Source: Candidatus Gastranaerophilales bacterium (GTDB lineage: Bacteria; Cyanobacteriota; Vampirovibrionia; Gastranaerophilales; Gastranaerophilaceae). Taken from it: 35,111 nt of DNA. The position numbers and the translations under genes are program-made. The DNA lies in assembly GCA_944325115.1 (NCBI GenBank), contig CALUYX010000007.1, forward strand, positions 1-35,111. The letters run 5' to 3'. The notes under the pieces are model-generated. The model did not search any database, had not been told where the DNA came from, and saw nothing but the letters and a program-made list of their open reading frames with translations. This document shows, one piece after another, positions 1 through 7,139 of the stretch (position 1 is the first letter of the stretch; each line of letters opens with the position of its first letter).

Positions 1-35
1 TTACAGTTGTGCGCTTATGTAGAAAGGAGTGTGCT

Positions 36-449
36 CTACGCTAAGGTTTTGTCATCCAGAATACCGCGATTTAATTGAGTATATGAGGTATCCTTTGAGT
101 TGAAGCATTTTTTCAAAAAGTCGTAAGCAACTTTAGGGTCGCATGCCTCACCACATGTAAACAAATCAACCGCAGCATAGCCCAACTCAGGCCAAGTGTG
201 GATTGCAAGATGACTTTCAGAAATTATAACTACCCCTGAAACACCATGTGGTGCAAAAAGATGAAAGCATTTGTTGACAATGGTTGCGCCGCATTCAAGT
301 GCTGCTTCTACCATATATTTTTCAACCAGCTTGGGGTTATTTAAAACATTGGGGTCGCATTCAAAAAATTCGGCAAGTATGTGTCTGCCAAGGTACTGCG
401 AATGGGTTTTAAGTGTTTGTTCGCGTGCTTCAAGAGTTGTTATCGCCAA
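36..449 (-). CDS. speH: S-adenosylmethionine decarboxylase proenzyme, bacterial (SpeH) type
   Basis: This 137-residue protein decarboxylates S-adenosylmethionine to give the aminopropyl donor for spermidine synthesis in the cytosol. It is a short prokaryotic AdoMetDC that cleaves itself to form a pyruvoyl group. The signature SESHLAIHTWPE is present: cleavage would fall between E78 and S79, with S79 becoming the pyruvoyl group, and H84 and C99 sit at the same offsets (5 and 20) as the catalytic His and Cys of the Thermotoga enzyme. The start is a TTG (447-449), preceded 8 bases upstream by AAGGAGG. A nearer ATG is in another frame and opens only four codons. The downstream partner (for example a spermidine synthase) would lie left of the window and is not seen. 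Identification is very secure. Confidence 0.96.
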   Translation of the reverse strand: MAITTLEAREQTLKTHSQYLGRHILAEFFECDPNVLNNPKLVEKYMVEAALECGATIVNKCFHLFAPHGVSGVVIISESHLAIHTWPELGYAAVDLFTCGEACDPKVAYDFLKKCFNSKDTSYTQLNRGILDDKTLA

Positions 450-498
450 TTCATAGTCCTCCTTATAGATTTGGTACAGATTTTTAATATGCTAGATA

Positions 499-527
499 AT
501 ATTACAACATAAGAAAAAAACGTACAA
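499..527 (-). promoter_or_regulatory. speH promoter
   Basis: On the minus strand a -35 box TTGTAC (522-527) is followed after 17 bases by a -10 box TAATAT (499-504). Transcription should begin near 492, leaving a leader of about 43 bases that contains the AAGGAGG ribosome binding site of speH. The spacer is T-rich. Confidence 0.65.
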
Positions 528-580
528 GTAATTTTTGTTTACTTTTTTGATTTTATTTTAACATTCTTTTACATTTTTTC

Positions 581-608
581 TTGATACCAAAAAACTATTT
601 TGTAATAA
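581..608 (+). promoter_or_regulatory. Promoter of the response regulator gene
   Basis: TTGATA (581-586), a 16-base spacer and TAATAA (603-608) lie just before the ATG at 618. Only 9 bases separate the -10 box from the start codon and there is no Shine-Dalgarno sequence, so the transcript is probably leaderless or nearly so. Confidence 0.6.
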
Positions 609-617
609 AATTTTGCT

Positions 618-1340
618 ATGAGTAAAATTCTTATAATAGATGACGATGAAGCAATATGCGAGTTAGTAAAGCTGACGCTTGAGCTTGCGGGTCATACCTG
701 CAAATACTCAATTGACCCGATTAAAGGGTATGCTCTGATTAAGCAGGATGCGCCCGATTTACTTATCTTAGATGTTATGATGGGTGAAGTTGACGGATAT
801 TCTCTGGCGCTTAAAATAAGACAAAACGAAAATACAAAAAATATCCCAATTATTATGCTAACCGCATTGGGCGAATTGCAGGATAAGCTAAAAGGCTTTG
901 ATTCAGGCGTAGATGATTATCTTACAAAACCTTTTGAGCCTGAGGAACTTAAGGCAAGAGTTCTTGCTCTTTTAAATCGCTCAGGGCTTGTTGCTCAATC
1001 TTTAAGGTATAAAGAAGTATTGACGCTTGGTGATATCACCCTAATTCCTGAAAGTTACAGTGTAAAAATTCTTGATAAAACGGCAAAACTAACCCCAATT
1101 GAGTTTGAAATTTTAAACGTACTTATGCAGCACCATGATGAAATGGTTCCCTCAAAAGTCCTTTTAAAGGAGGTTTGGGGATATCAGGGTGATGAGGATA
1201 TCGATACAATAAGGGTGCATATAAGACATTTGCGTACAAAAATCGATAAAATTTCTGATGAAAAAAATAAATACATCCAGACAATATACGGCGGAGGATA
1301 CAGGCTGGTTCCCACGGGTGTAAAATCTAATGATGAGTAA
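618..1340 (+). CDS. OmpR/PhoB-family DNA-binding response regulator
   Basis: A 240-residue two-component response regulator that would be phosphorylated by a sensor kinase and bind DNA. The receiver domain (about 1-120) has the acidic pocket D8-D9, the phosphoacceptor D52 in LLILDVMMG, T82 and K104 in DDYLTKPF. The winged-helix effector domain (about 133-235) shows LTPIEFEIL and ends in the typical YGGGYRL. The overall look is close to cyanobacterial RpaB/PhoB-like regulators, but the target genes cannot be read from the sequence. No histidine kinase is adjacent. The protease gene begins 12 bases downstream, so the two are probably cotranscribed. Confidence 0.93.
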   Translation: MSKILIIDDDEAICELVKLTLELAGHTCKYSIDPIKGYALIKQDAPDLLILDVMMGEVDGYSLALKIRQNENTKNIPIIMLTALGELQDKLKGFDSGVDDYLTKPFEPEELKARVLALLNRSGLVAQSLRYKEVLTLGDITLIPESYSVKILDKTAKLTPIEFEILNVLMQHHDEMVPSKVLLKEVWGYQGDEDIDTIRVHIRHLRTKIDKISDEKNKYIQTIYGGGYRLVPTGVKSNDE

Positions 1341-1352
1341 AGCGGATAGAAT

Positions 1353-2597
1353 ATGTTTAAAAAGTTAAGATTTAAACAGTTTACCATATTGTGTTTTTGT
1401 CTTGCCGTGCTTTTTGCGGTAAGTTTTCAAAACTATAAATACGCACAAATAGAGCGTATAAATGAGATATCTTCCAGTTCTTATATTAATGATGAAAAAA
1501 TCAGCCCGAAGGATTTGTTTTTGGAAAGCTGGCTTCTTATTAAGCAAAGCTATGCGGAGCCTGATTTAAATAATCAATCATGGTCAAGATGGAAAAGAAG
1601 ATATGCCAACAAAATAGAAGACAATGATGATGCTTATGTTGCGATAAATACTATGCTCTCAAGTCTTGATGACCCTTATTCAAGGCTCTTGTCAAAAGAA
1701 GAATTTTTGGAACAAAGTAATTCAATTGACTCTAAAATGTATGGCATAGGCGTAAATATTGCGTCAGTTTCGGGAAAAATTTATATTGTAAATGTCATAA
1801 AAGGTTCTCCTGCTGATTCTTCAGGCTTAAAGCAGGGCGATATGCTCCTGAGTGTCGATAACCACCAGATAAAGGGCAATTCTATTTTTCAGGTTGCTCA
1901 ATACATAAAAGGTGCAATAAATGAAACCGTTACGCTGGTTATTCTGCGAGAGGGGCAAAAAATTACAAAGAAAATTAAGCGTGCCGAAATTAAAGTTAAA
2001 ACAGTGGAGGCAAAAAAGCTTGATAAAAACACGGGCTATATACATATAATAAGCTTTATAGGAAACGAAACCCCGATTGAGTTTATTAATGCGCTTGATA
2101 AAATAAAGGACTCAAAAGGTCTTATATTGGATTTAAGAGGTAACACGGGAGGTTTGTTTCAAAACGCGGTATTTGTTGCAAATTTATTCCTGAAAAGCGG
2201 TGACATAGTAAATGTTATAGGACGCGACGGAGTGAGCAATTCATACAGGGTTCAAAACGCGGAATTTGTATACGACAAACCGCTTGTTGTTCTTGTAGAC
2301 GGTGACAGTGCCTCTGCTTCAGAAATTGTATCAGGTGCTCTTAAGGATAATAATCGTGCAAAGATAGTCGGTACAAGGACTTTTGGCAAAGGTGTAGTTC
2401 AGAAAATTTATGCTCTGCCAAATCAAATGGGAATGAATTTAACAATTGCCAAATACCTTACGCCTAACGGCTATGATATTAATGAAAAAGGTATAGAGCC
2501 TGATTATGAAATAACTTTCACAAGAGATGACGTGCAGAAAAATTTTGACAGGCAGCTTGAGTTTGCAAAAAATCTTGTTGCAAAGCAAATAAAATAA
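1353..2597 (+). CDS. Carboxyl-terminal processing protease, S41 family, with PDZ domain
   Basis: A 414-residue serine protease of the CtpA/Prc type, which trims C-termini of exported proteins. Residues 10-25 form a hydrophobic N-terminal anchor or signal, so the enzyme acts outside the cytoplasmic membrane. A PDZ domain (about 125-205) has the substrate-binding GIGVNI and GLKQGDMLLSVD motifs. The S41 catalytic domain follows, with LRGNTGG (262-268), catalytic S321 in GDSASASEI and K346 in RTFGKGVVQ. The Ser-Lys spacing of 25 residues matches plant and cyanobacterial CtpA. The length is normal for the family. It lies 12 bases after the response regulator; whether the two are functionally linked is an inference from position only. 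Confidence 0.93.
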   Translation: MFKKLRFKQFTILCFCLAVLFAVSFQNYKYAQIERINEISSSSYINDEKISPKDLFLESWLLIKQSYAEPDLNNQSWSRWKRRYANKIEDNDDAYVAINTMLSSLDDPYSRLLSKEEFLEQSNSIDSKMYGIGVNIASVSGKIYIVNVIKGSPADSSGLKQGDMLLSVDNHQIKGNSIFQVAQYIKGAINETVTLVILREGQKITKKIKRAEIKVKTVEAKKLDKNTGYIHIISFIGNETPIEFINALDKIKDSKGLILDLRGNTGGLFQNAVFVANLFLKSGDIVNVIGRDGVSNSYRVQNAEFVYDKPLVVLVDGDSASASEIVSGALKDNNRAKIVGTRTFGKGVVQKIYALPNQMGMNLTIAKYLTPNGYDINEKGIEPDYEITFTRDDVQKNFDRQLEFAKNLVAKQIK

Positions 2598-2616
2598 ATG
2601 CTTGAGATTTATTTTA
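2590..2616. terminator. AT-rich palindrome between convergent stops
   Basis: A perfect 10-bp inverted repeat (TAAAATAAAT at 2590-2599, ATTTATTTTA at 2607-2616) with a 7-base loop contains the stop codon of the protease gene in one arm and the tsaD stop in the other. It is placed like a bidirectional terminator, but the stem has no G or C, so its strength is doubtful. Confidence 0.45.
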
Positions 2617-3588
2617 GGCTCTTGAAAATACTTCAATTTCAAGCGGATTGTCGCATTTTATCGGATTAAAATAAGCACAAGAGCCTACCATAGCAGCATT
2701 ATCCGTGCAGTATTTCATCTGTGGTGCAAATGTTTTGTAGCCTTTTTCATTAAGTGCGAAAAGTTTTTTCCTAAGTTCTGAATTTGCAGCAACGCCGCCC
2801 GCTGTTACTATTGTTTTACAGTTGTATTTATCAGCCAAATTTAGTGTTTTTTTAATCAAAGTGTCTGAAACTCTTTCCTGAAAACTTGCACAAATGTCTT
2901 TTTGTGGCATTTCTTTACCCTGAAAAGATTGTGTGAGTCTTAGAAGGGCAGTTTTTAAACCGGAAAAACTAAACTCGTCCTCGCCTACTTTTGCCTCGGG
3001 CAACTTAAAGGCATTGGGGTTGCCTTCCTGAGCAAGCTTATCAAGCATAATGCCTCCGGGGTAAGGTAGACCCATAAGGCGCGCAACTTTGTCATAAACT
3101 TCTCCTACCGCATCATCGATAGTTGAGGCTACAATTGTTTGATTGTCAAAATCTTTTACATAGATTACCTGAGTGTGACCTCCTGATACCAAAAGACACA
3201 TAAATGGAGGTTTTAAATCTGTTTCAATAAAGTTGGCGCAAACGTGCGCTTGCAGATGGTTTACGGGTATATATGGTTTGTTGTGCACAAGAGATAGAGT
3301 CTTTGCGGCATTTAGCCCTACAAGTAAACATCCTACTAACCCCGGACCTGCGGTTGATGCAAAGGCGTCAATTTCATCAGGGCTTATTTTTGCCTGTTCA
3401 AAAGTTTCTTTTATAACGCTTCCTATTGACTCAAGATGTTCTCTTGCCGCAACTTCAGGCACAACACCGCCAAATTTCATGTGTGTCTTAATTTGTGAAA
3501 AAACAACATTGGACAGCACTTCGCGTCCGTCTTTTACTATGGCGCATGCGGTCTCGTCGCAGCTGGATTCTATTGCAAAAATAAGCAT
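2614..3588 (-). CDS. tsaD: tRNA N6-adenosine threonylcarbamoyltransferase TsaD
   Basis: A 324-residue universal tRNA modification enzyme that transfers the threonylcarbamoyl group to A37 of ANN-decoding tRNAs together with TsaB and TsaE. It has the ASKHA-fold motifs of the family: the metal-binding HxxxH (H111 and H115 in HLQAH), SGGHTQ (135-140), SFSGLKTAL (207-215), TAGGVAANS and D296 in TDNAAMVG. It opens with MLIFAIESSCDET. The length is typical. The start ATG is 8 bases after a TATAAT, so its message is likely leaderless. It shares a 40-bp divergent promoter with the TPR/NHL gene. Confidence 0.97.
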   Translation of the reverse strand: MLIFAIESSCDETACAIVKDGREVLSNVVFSQIKTHMKFGGVVPEVAAREHLESIGSVIKETFEQAKISPDEIDAFASTAGPGLVGCLLVGLNAAKTLSLVHNKPYIPVNHLQAHVCANFIETDLKPPFMCLLVSGGHTQVIYVKDFDNQTIVASTIDDAVGEVYDKVARLMGLPYPGGIMLDKLAQEGNPNAFKLPEAKVGEDEFSFSGLKTALLRLTQSFQGKEMPQKDICASFQERVSDTLIKKTLNLADKYNCKTIVTAGGVAANSELRKKLFALNEKGYKTFAPQMKYCTDNAAMVGSCAYFNPIKCDNPLEIEVFSRA

Positions 3589-3590
3589 TG

Positions 3591-3619
3591 TTGTATATTA
3601 TATCCTTTTTTGATATAAT
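3591..3619 (+). promoter_or_regulatory. Promoter of the TPR/NHL gene, back to back with the tsaD promoter
   Basis: TTGTAT (3591-3596), 17 bases, then a perfect TATAAT (3614-3619), 9 bases before the ATG at 3629. On the opposite strand another TATAAT (3602-3597) lies 8 bases before the tsaD start. The two -10 boxes lie inside a perfect 9-bp inverted repeat (3596-3604 and 3612-3620). Confidence 0.65.
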
Positions 3620-3628
3620 AATGGTACC

Positions 3629-4555
3629 ATGAAAAGAAAATTTTTCGGTTTATTTTTTTCCTTTTTTGCGCTAATAACCATTGCTTATCTAACGCCTGTG
3701 TATTCTTATACCTTGGATGATGCAACAGCGCTTTACAATATGGGTATAGACTACTATTCTCAAAATCAAGTCCAAAAGTCCATGGATTATTTTAAAAGGG
3801 CAATATCAATCGACCCTAAATTTTATGAAGCATACTATAATCTGGCACAAATTCAAGCATCATACGGTTACACGGATGCTGCCATAAAAAGTTACGAAAA
3901 AGTTGTCCAATTAAAGCCCGATGACTATGAAAGCGTCTATGAGCTCAGCAGATTATTGTACAAACGCGGTTATCTTTCACGCGCAATTACTTATCTTGAT
4001 AAAATTCCGACCGACTCGGATATTGTAACTCAGGCTACGACACTAAAGGGTAAAATTAAAAAAAGACAAGCAGAGCTTGCTTTAATTGCAAAACAAAAAG
4101 AAGAAAAAGCAAAACAAGAGGCTTTAGCTGCGGCATCTCAGAATAAAGAGGTGCAAGAAAATACGCAAACTCAAGAAAAGCTCCCTTCATTTGAGTCTTC
4201 AAGTATTGTAATTTCAATACAAGCACCCTCGGGTGTTGCGGCTGACAGCAAGGGTAATGTTTATGTGGCAAGTTTTTCTGAAAATAAAGTGTATAAAATT
4301 GACGAAAATGGCGAAAAAAGTGTCTACATATGGCCTGTGAATCTTGGCGGTCCGATAGGACTTGCAATGGATGAATCAGACAACCTCTATGTTGCAAATT
4401 ATACAAAAAATAACATACTAAAAGTTACTCCATCGGGCGTTATTAACGAGTTTGCAAAACTTAAAAAGCCATACTGTATTGGGGTAGATAATGTCAAAAA
4501 ACTTTTAATAATTTCAGAGCAAGACTCCAATAATGTTGTAAAATACAAGCTTTAG
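3629..4555 (+). CDS. Exported TPR and NHL/SMP-30-like repeat protein
   Basis: A 308-residue protein with a signal peptide (about 1-27, ending VYSYT), so it is probably periplasmic. Three tetratricopeptide repeats follow (about 32-133), recognisable from ALYNMGIDYY, AYYNLAQIQASYG and VYELSRLLYKRG, then a charged Lys/Glu/Ala-rich helix or coil (140-185). The C-terminal third (195-308) has beta-propeller-type blades with PSGVAADSKGNVYVAS and PIGLAMDESDNLYVAN, typical of NHL or gluconolactonase-like repeats. There are only about three blades, fewer than the usual six, so it may oligomerise or be an abbreviated propeller. A protein-interaction role is inferred; no enzyme residues are evident. Its TAG stop overlaps the convergent dnaA stop. 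Confidence 0.85.
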   Translation: MKRKFFGLFFSFFALITIAYLTPVYSYTLDDATALYNMGIDYYSQNQVQKSMDYFKRAISIDPKFYEAYYNLAQIQASYGYTDAAIKSYEKVVQLKPDDYESVYELSRLLYKRGYLSRAITYLDKIPTDSDIVTQATTLKGKIKKRQAELALIAKQKEEKAKQEALAAASQNKEVQENTQTQEKLPSFESSSIVISIQAPSGVAADSKGNVYVASFSENKVYKIDENGEKSVYIWPVNLGGPIGLAMDESDNLYVANYTKNNILKVTPSGVINEFAKLKKPYCIGVDNVKKLLIISEQDSNNVVKYKL

Positions 4556-5937
4556 TTCATAATAAACTTGTTTAATTCATCAAGTGTTTCGCAAAGTTTT
4601 TGGTCTACGGCTGCTTCTTTTTTAACTTTTTCCCAACTGTACAAAACCGTGGTGTGATTTTTGTCAAAAGCTGCACCTATTTCAGGCAGGCTCATCTGGG
4701 TTATTTCTCGAGAAAGATACATAGCCAGACGCCTTGCATTTGCTATATCTTTTGAACGTCCGCAAGAAAGCACGTCTTCTTTTTTTACGCCAAAGAATTT
4801 TGCGGTTTTGTCTATAATTTCATCAATTGTTACTTTTTTTGTTTGCGTGTTTAGGTTTAAGATTTTATTTGCAAGCTCAACCGTTGCTTCAACTCCTTGA
4901 ATTGAAGCATATGCGCTTAATTTGTTGTATGCTCCTTCAAGCTCTCTTATGTTTCTGTCGTATGTTTTTGCAAGCAACATTGCTACATCGTCAGCTATTT
5001 CAAAGTTTGAGCTGCGGGCGTGTTTTTTTATAATTTCAAATCTTGTGTTTAAGTCAGGTATTTGTATTTCTACATTTAAACCCCATTCGTATCTGCTCTT
5101 TAGTCTGTCAGGAGTGCACACAAGGCTGGATGGGGGTCTGTCTGAGGCAAAGACAATCTGTTTTCCGGCATGGAACAAAACATCAAAAATGTTAAAAATC
5201 TCTTCTTCCGTTCTTTGTTTACCTTCTGCAAATTGAATATCATCAAGCAAAAGTACATCAATGTTTCTGTAGCGGTCCCTTAATTTTTTCATTTTTGAGT
5301 TGCGCTCGGAGGCTACAATTCCCGATTCTGTCAGTTGGTTTGTTATCTCTTCCGCTTTTGCATATTTAACTTTAAGTGTAGGAAAGTTTTTTAAAATCTC
5401 ATGGCCTATAGCTTGCATAAGGTGAGTTTTGCCAAGCCCTACGTTACCGTGAATATATAAGGGGTTGTACTTTTGCCCAGGAGCCTGAGCTACGATTTTT
5501 GCAACATTATAGGCAAAGTTTGAATTTTCTCCGCACACAAAGTTGTCAAAAGTGTATTTTAAATTTAGCCCGCAAAAAGAGTGCATTTGCTTTAAGTTAT
5601 CAATTTGCTCTTGTACAAGAGTGTACTCCTGCGGCTGCTTGGGTGTTGACTGTTTTTTCTTTTGGGGTTTTTTTGTTTCATCAAGAACTATTCTGACGCT
5701 TCTTTTTAGTTGAGTAAATTTGAAAAGCGCTTCTTCAATTTCGCTTAAGTATTTTTGTGTCAGAACCTGAATACCAAAGCCTTGATTACTCTTTAGCAGA
5801 AATATTCCGTTTGCCGGCTCTTCGTACAACGGCAATGCCGGTTCAAGATTATTGAGCCAAGTGTGAGCTGTTTCGGGAATATTAACTTTTATTTCGTCAA
5901 TAACTTTTTGCCAGAGTTCAAGTTCTTCTTGTTTCAA
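4552..5937 (-). CDS. dnaA: Chromosomal replication initiator protein DnaA
   Basis: A 461-residue AAA+ ATPase that binds DnaA boxes and opens the replication origin. Domain I lies in 1-85, a Lys/Gln/Pro-rich linker at about 86-110, and the AAA+ core carries Walker A GNVGLGKT (164-171), Walker B VLLLDD (228-233) and the sensor region PDRLKSRYEWGL. The DNA-binding domain IV has the signature GAAFDKNHTTVLYSW (421-435); the usual GRDH is replaced by DKNH, a mild variation. The start is a TTG, with AGGAG 5 bases upstream and no better ATG in frame. It has no dnaN neighbour, and I see no cluster of TTATNCACA boxes nearby, so the origin is probably elsewhere. Confidence 0.97.
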   Translation of the reverse strand: MKQEELELWQKVIDEIKVNIPETAHTWLNNLEPALPLYEEPANGIFLLKSNQGFGIQVLTQKYLSEIEEALFKFTQLKRSVRIVLDETKKPQKKKQSTPKQPQEYTLVQEQIDNLKQMHSFCGLNLKYTFDNFVCGENSNFAYNVAKIVAQAPGQKYNPLYIHGNVGLGKTHLMQAIGHEILKNFPTLKVKYAKAEEITNQLTESGIVASERNSKMKKLRDRYRNIDVLLLDDIQFAEGKQRTEEEIFNIFDVLFHAGKQIVFASDRPPSSLVCTPDRLKSRYEWGLNVEIQIPDLNTRFEIIKKHARSSNFEIADDVAMLLAKTYDRNIRELEGAYNKLSAYASIQGVEATVELANKILNLNTQTKKVTIDEIIDKTAKFFGVKKEDVLSCGRSKDIANARRLAMYLSREITQMSLPEIGAAFDKNHTTVLYSWEKVKKEAAVDQKLCETLDELNKFIMN

Positions 5938-5997
5938 AGCTGCTCCTAGATACTAAAAAGTGTTTCAGCCATTCCTAAAATTTATAACGACTTTTAT

Positions 5998-6026
5998 TTT
6001 ACTATAAACATTTCCTGTAGTAAAAT
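5998..6026 (+). promoter_or_regulatory. Promoter of the radical SAM operon
   Basis: TTTACT (5998-6003), 17 bases, TAAAAT (6021-6026), only 6 bases before the ATG at 6033. No Shine-Dalgarno sequence is present, so a leaderless message is likely. Confidence 0.55.
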
Positions 6027-6032
6027 TAAGAA

Positions 6033-7139
6033 ATGAAAAATATTTTTGACTATTCATTTTTGTTTGATTTTTTCAGAAACACATATGCTGATTTTTCATA
6101 TAAAAAACCTTTAGGCGGGGCACTAATGCCTATCAGGTATTTCTTTGAACTTACTCACAGGTGCAACTTGCGCTGTCCGTATTGCTATGTGGGTGAAAAT
6201 AACTGTTCTGATGAACTTTCTTTTGATGATTGGGCAAAGATAATTTCTCAAATTCCTTTTTATTCTTTTGTTACTCTTGTGGGCGGCGAACCTCTTGTGA
6301 GAAAAGACTTTAAAGATATTTTGTATTTGTGTGCCAAAAAAACTCTTGGCAAAATGAATGTTGTTACAAACGGTATTTTAATGAATGATGAGATAATTGA
6401 TGCATTTATTAAATCAAAGATGATGCTCTTGAGTGTGTCACTTGACGGTTGGGGTAAAAACCATGACAAAAACCGTGCAAAAGAGGGTATATTTGACAAA
6501 ATTAAGAGCAATTTAGACAATCTAAACGATAGAAAAAAACGTCCCATGGTCGATATTAAAACCATTGTACTTAAAGACAATCTTGAAGATTTACTCAAAC
6601 TTTATGAATATTGTGATGTATCAGGGTTTGAATTTTTCTCGGTTTCTTTTTTAAGAAACAATAATTTGAAGCAAAATTCCTATTTGAGAGATGAATTCGG
6701 TGAAGAATTTTATAAAACAAACTATCCTGTTGAGCAATATTTTAATTTAGATGAGTTTGAGAAAATTTTTAGAGAAATAAATAAAATAAGAAAATATTCA
6801 AAAACTAAAATTCGTTTTTCTCCAAAGTTTGAGGACGAAGATTTTGAATTTGAACTAAAGAAAATAAGGGATTTTTTTACAAACAAAAAAAATACGCTGC
6901 CAAGAGATATTTACGAACCTTGTAAGTTTCCTTTTTCAAATATGTTTATAAATCCAAAGGGCGATGTTTACCCTTGTCTTTCTTTAAAAATAGGTAATGT
7001 TAAAGACAGAAAGATAATAGATGTGTTTAACGAAGCAAAGTTTAAATGTTTCAGAAATAATTTAAAATATTCAAAATCATTTACATCTTGTCAGATGTGC
7101 TGTGAGTTAAAAGTAAAAAATCAGGGGGATAACAAATGA
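6033..7139 (+). CDS. Radical SAM protein with C-terminal SPASM/twitch-type cluster domain
   Basis: A 368-residue radical S-adenosylmethionine enzyme. The CxxxCxxC motif (C44, C48, C51 in CNLRCPYCY) binds the catalytic 4Fe-4S cluster and GGEP (84-87) contacts SAM. The C-terminal part holds further cysteines (C297, C315, C353, C356, C357) in the arrangement of a SPASM or shortened twitch domain, with FINPKGDVYPCLSL and an ending CxxC-C group. Such enzymes usually modify peptides or proteins (PqqE, AlbA, anSME type). The substrate is unknown; no short precursor gene is apparent alongside. The next gene, an M16 peptidase, overlaps it by ATGA, so the two are translationally coupled, as in several peptide-maturation systems. 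Function beyond the family is inferred. Confidence 0.85.
   Translation: MKNIFDYSFLFDFFRNTYADFSYKKPLGGALMPIRYFFELTHRCNLRCPYCYVGENNCSDELSFDDWAKIISQIPFYSFVTLVGGEPLVRKDFKDILYLCAKKTLGKMNVVTNGILMNDEIIDAFIKSKMMLLSVSLDGWGKNHDKNRAKEGIFDKIKSNLDNLNDRKKRPMVDIKTIVLKDNLEDLLKLYEYCDVSGFEFFSVSFLRNNNLKQNSYLRDEFGEEFYKTNYPVEQYFNLDEFEKIFREINKIRKYSKTKIRFSPKFEDEDFEFELKKIRDFFTNKKNTLPRDIYEPCKFPFSNMFINPKGDVYPCLSLKIGNVKDRKIIDVFNEAKFKCFRNNLKYSKSFTSCQMCCELKVKNQGDNK

Noticed and set aside
5938-6032. Replication origin next to dnaA
   Set aside because: No TTATNCACA-type DnaA boxes and no room for a cluster in 95 bases; dnaN is not nearby.
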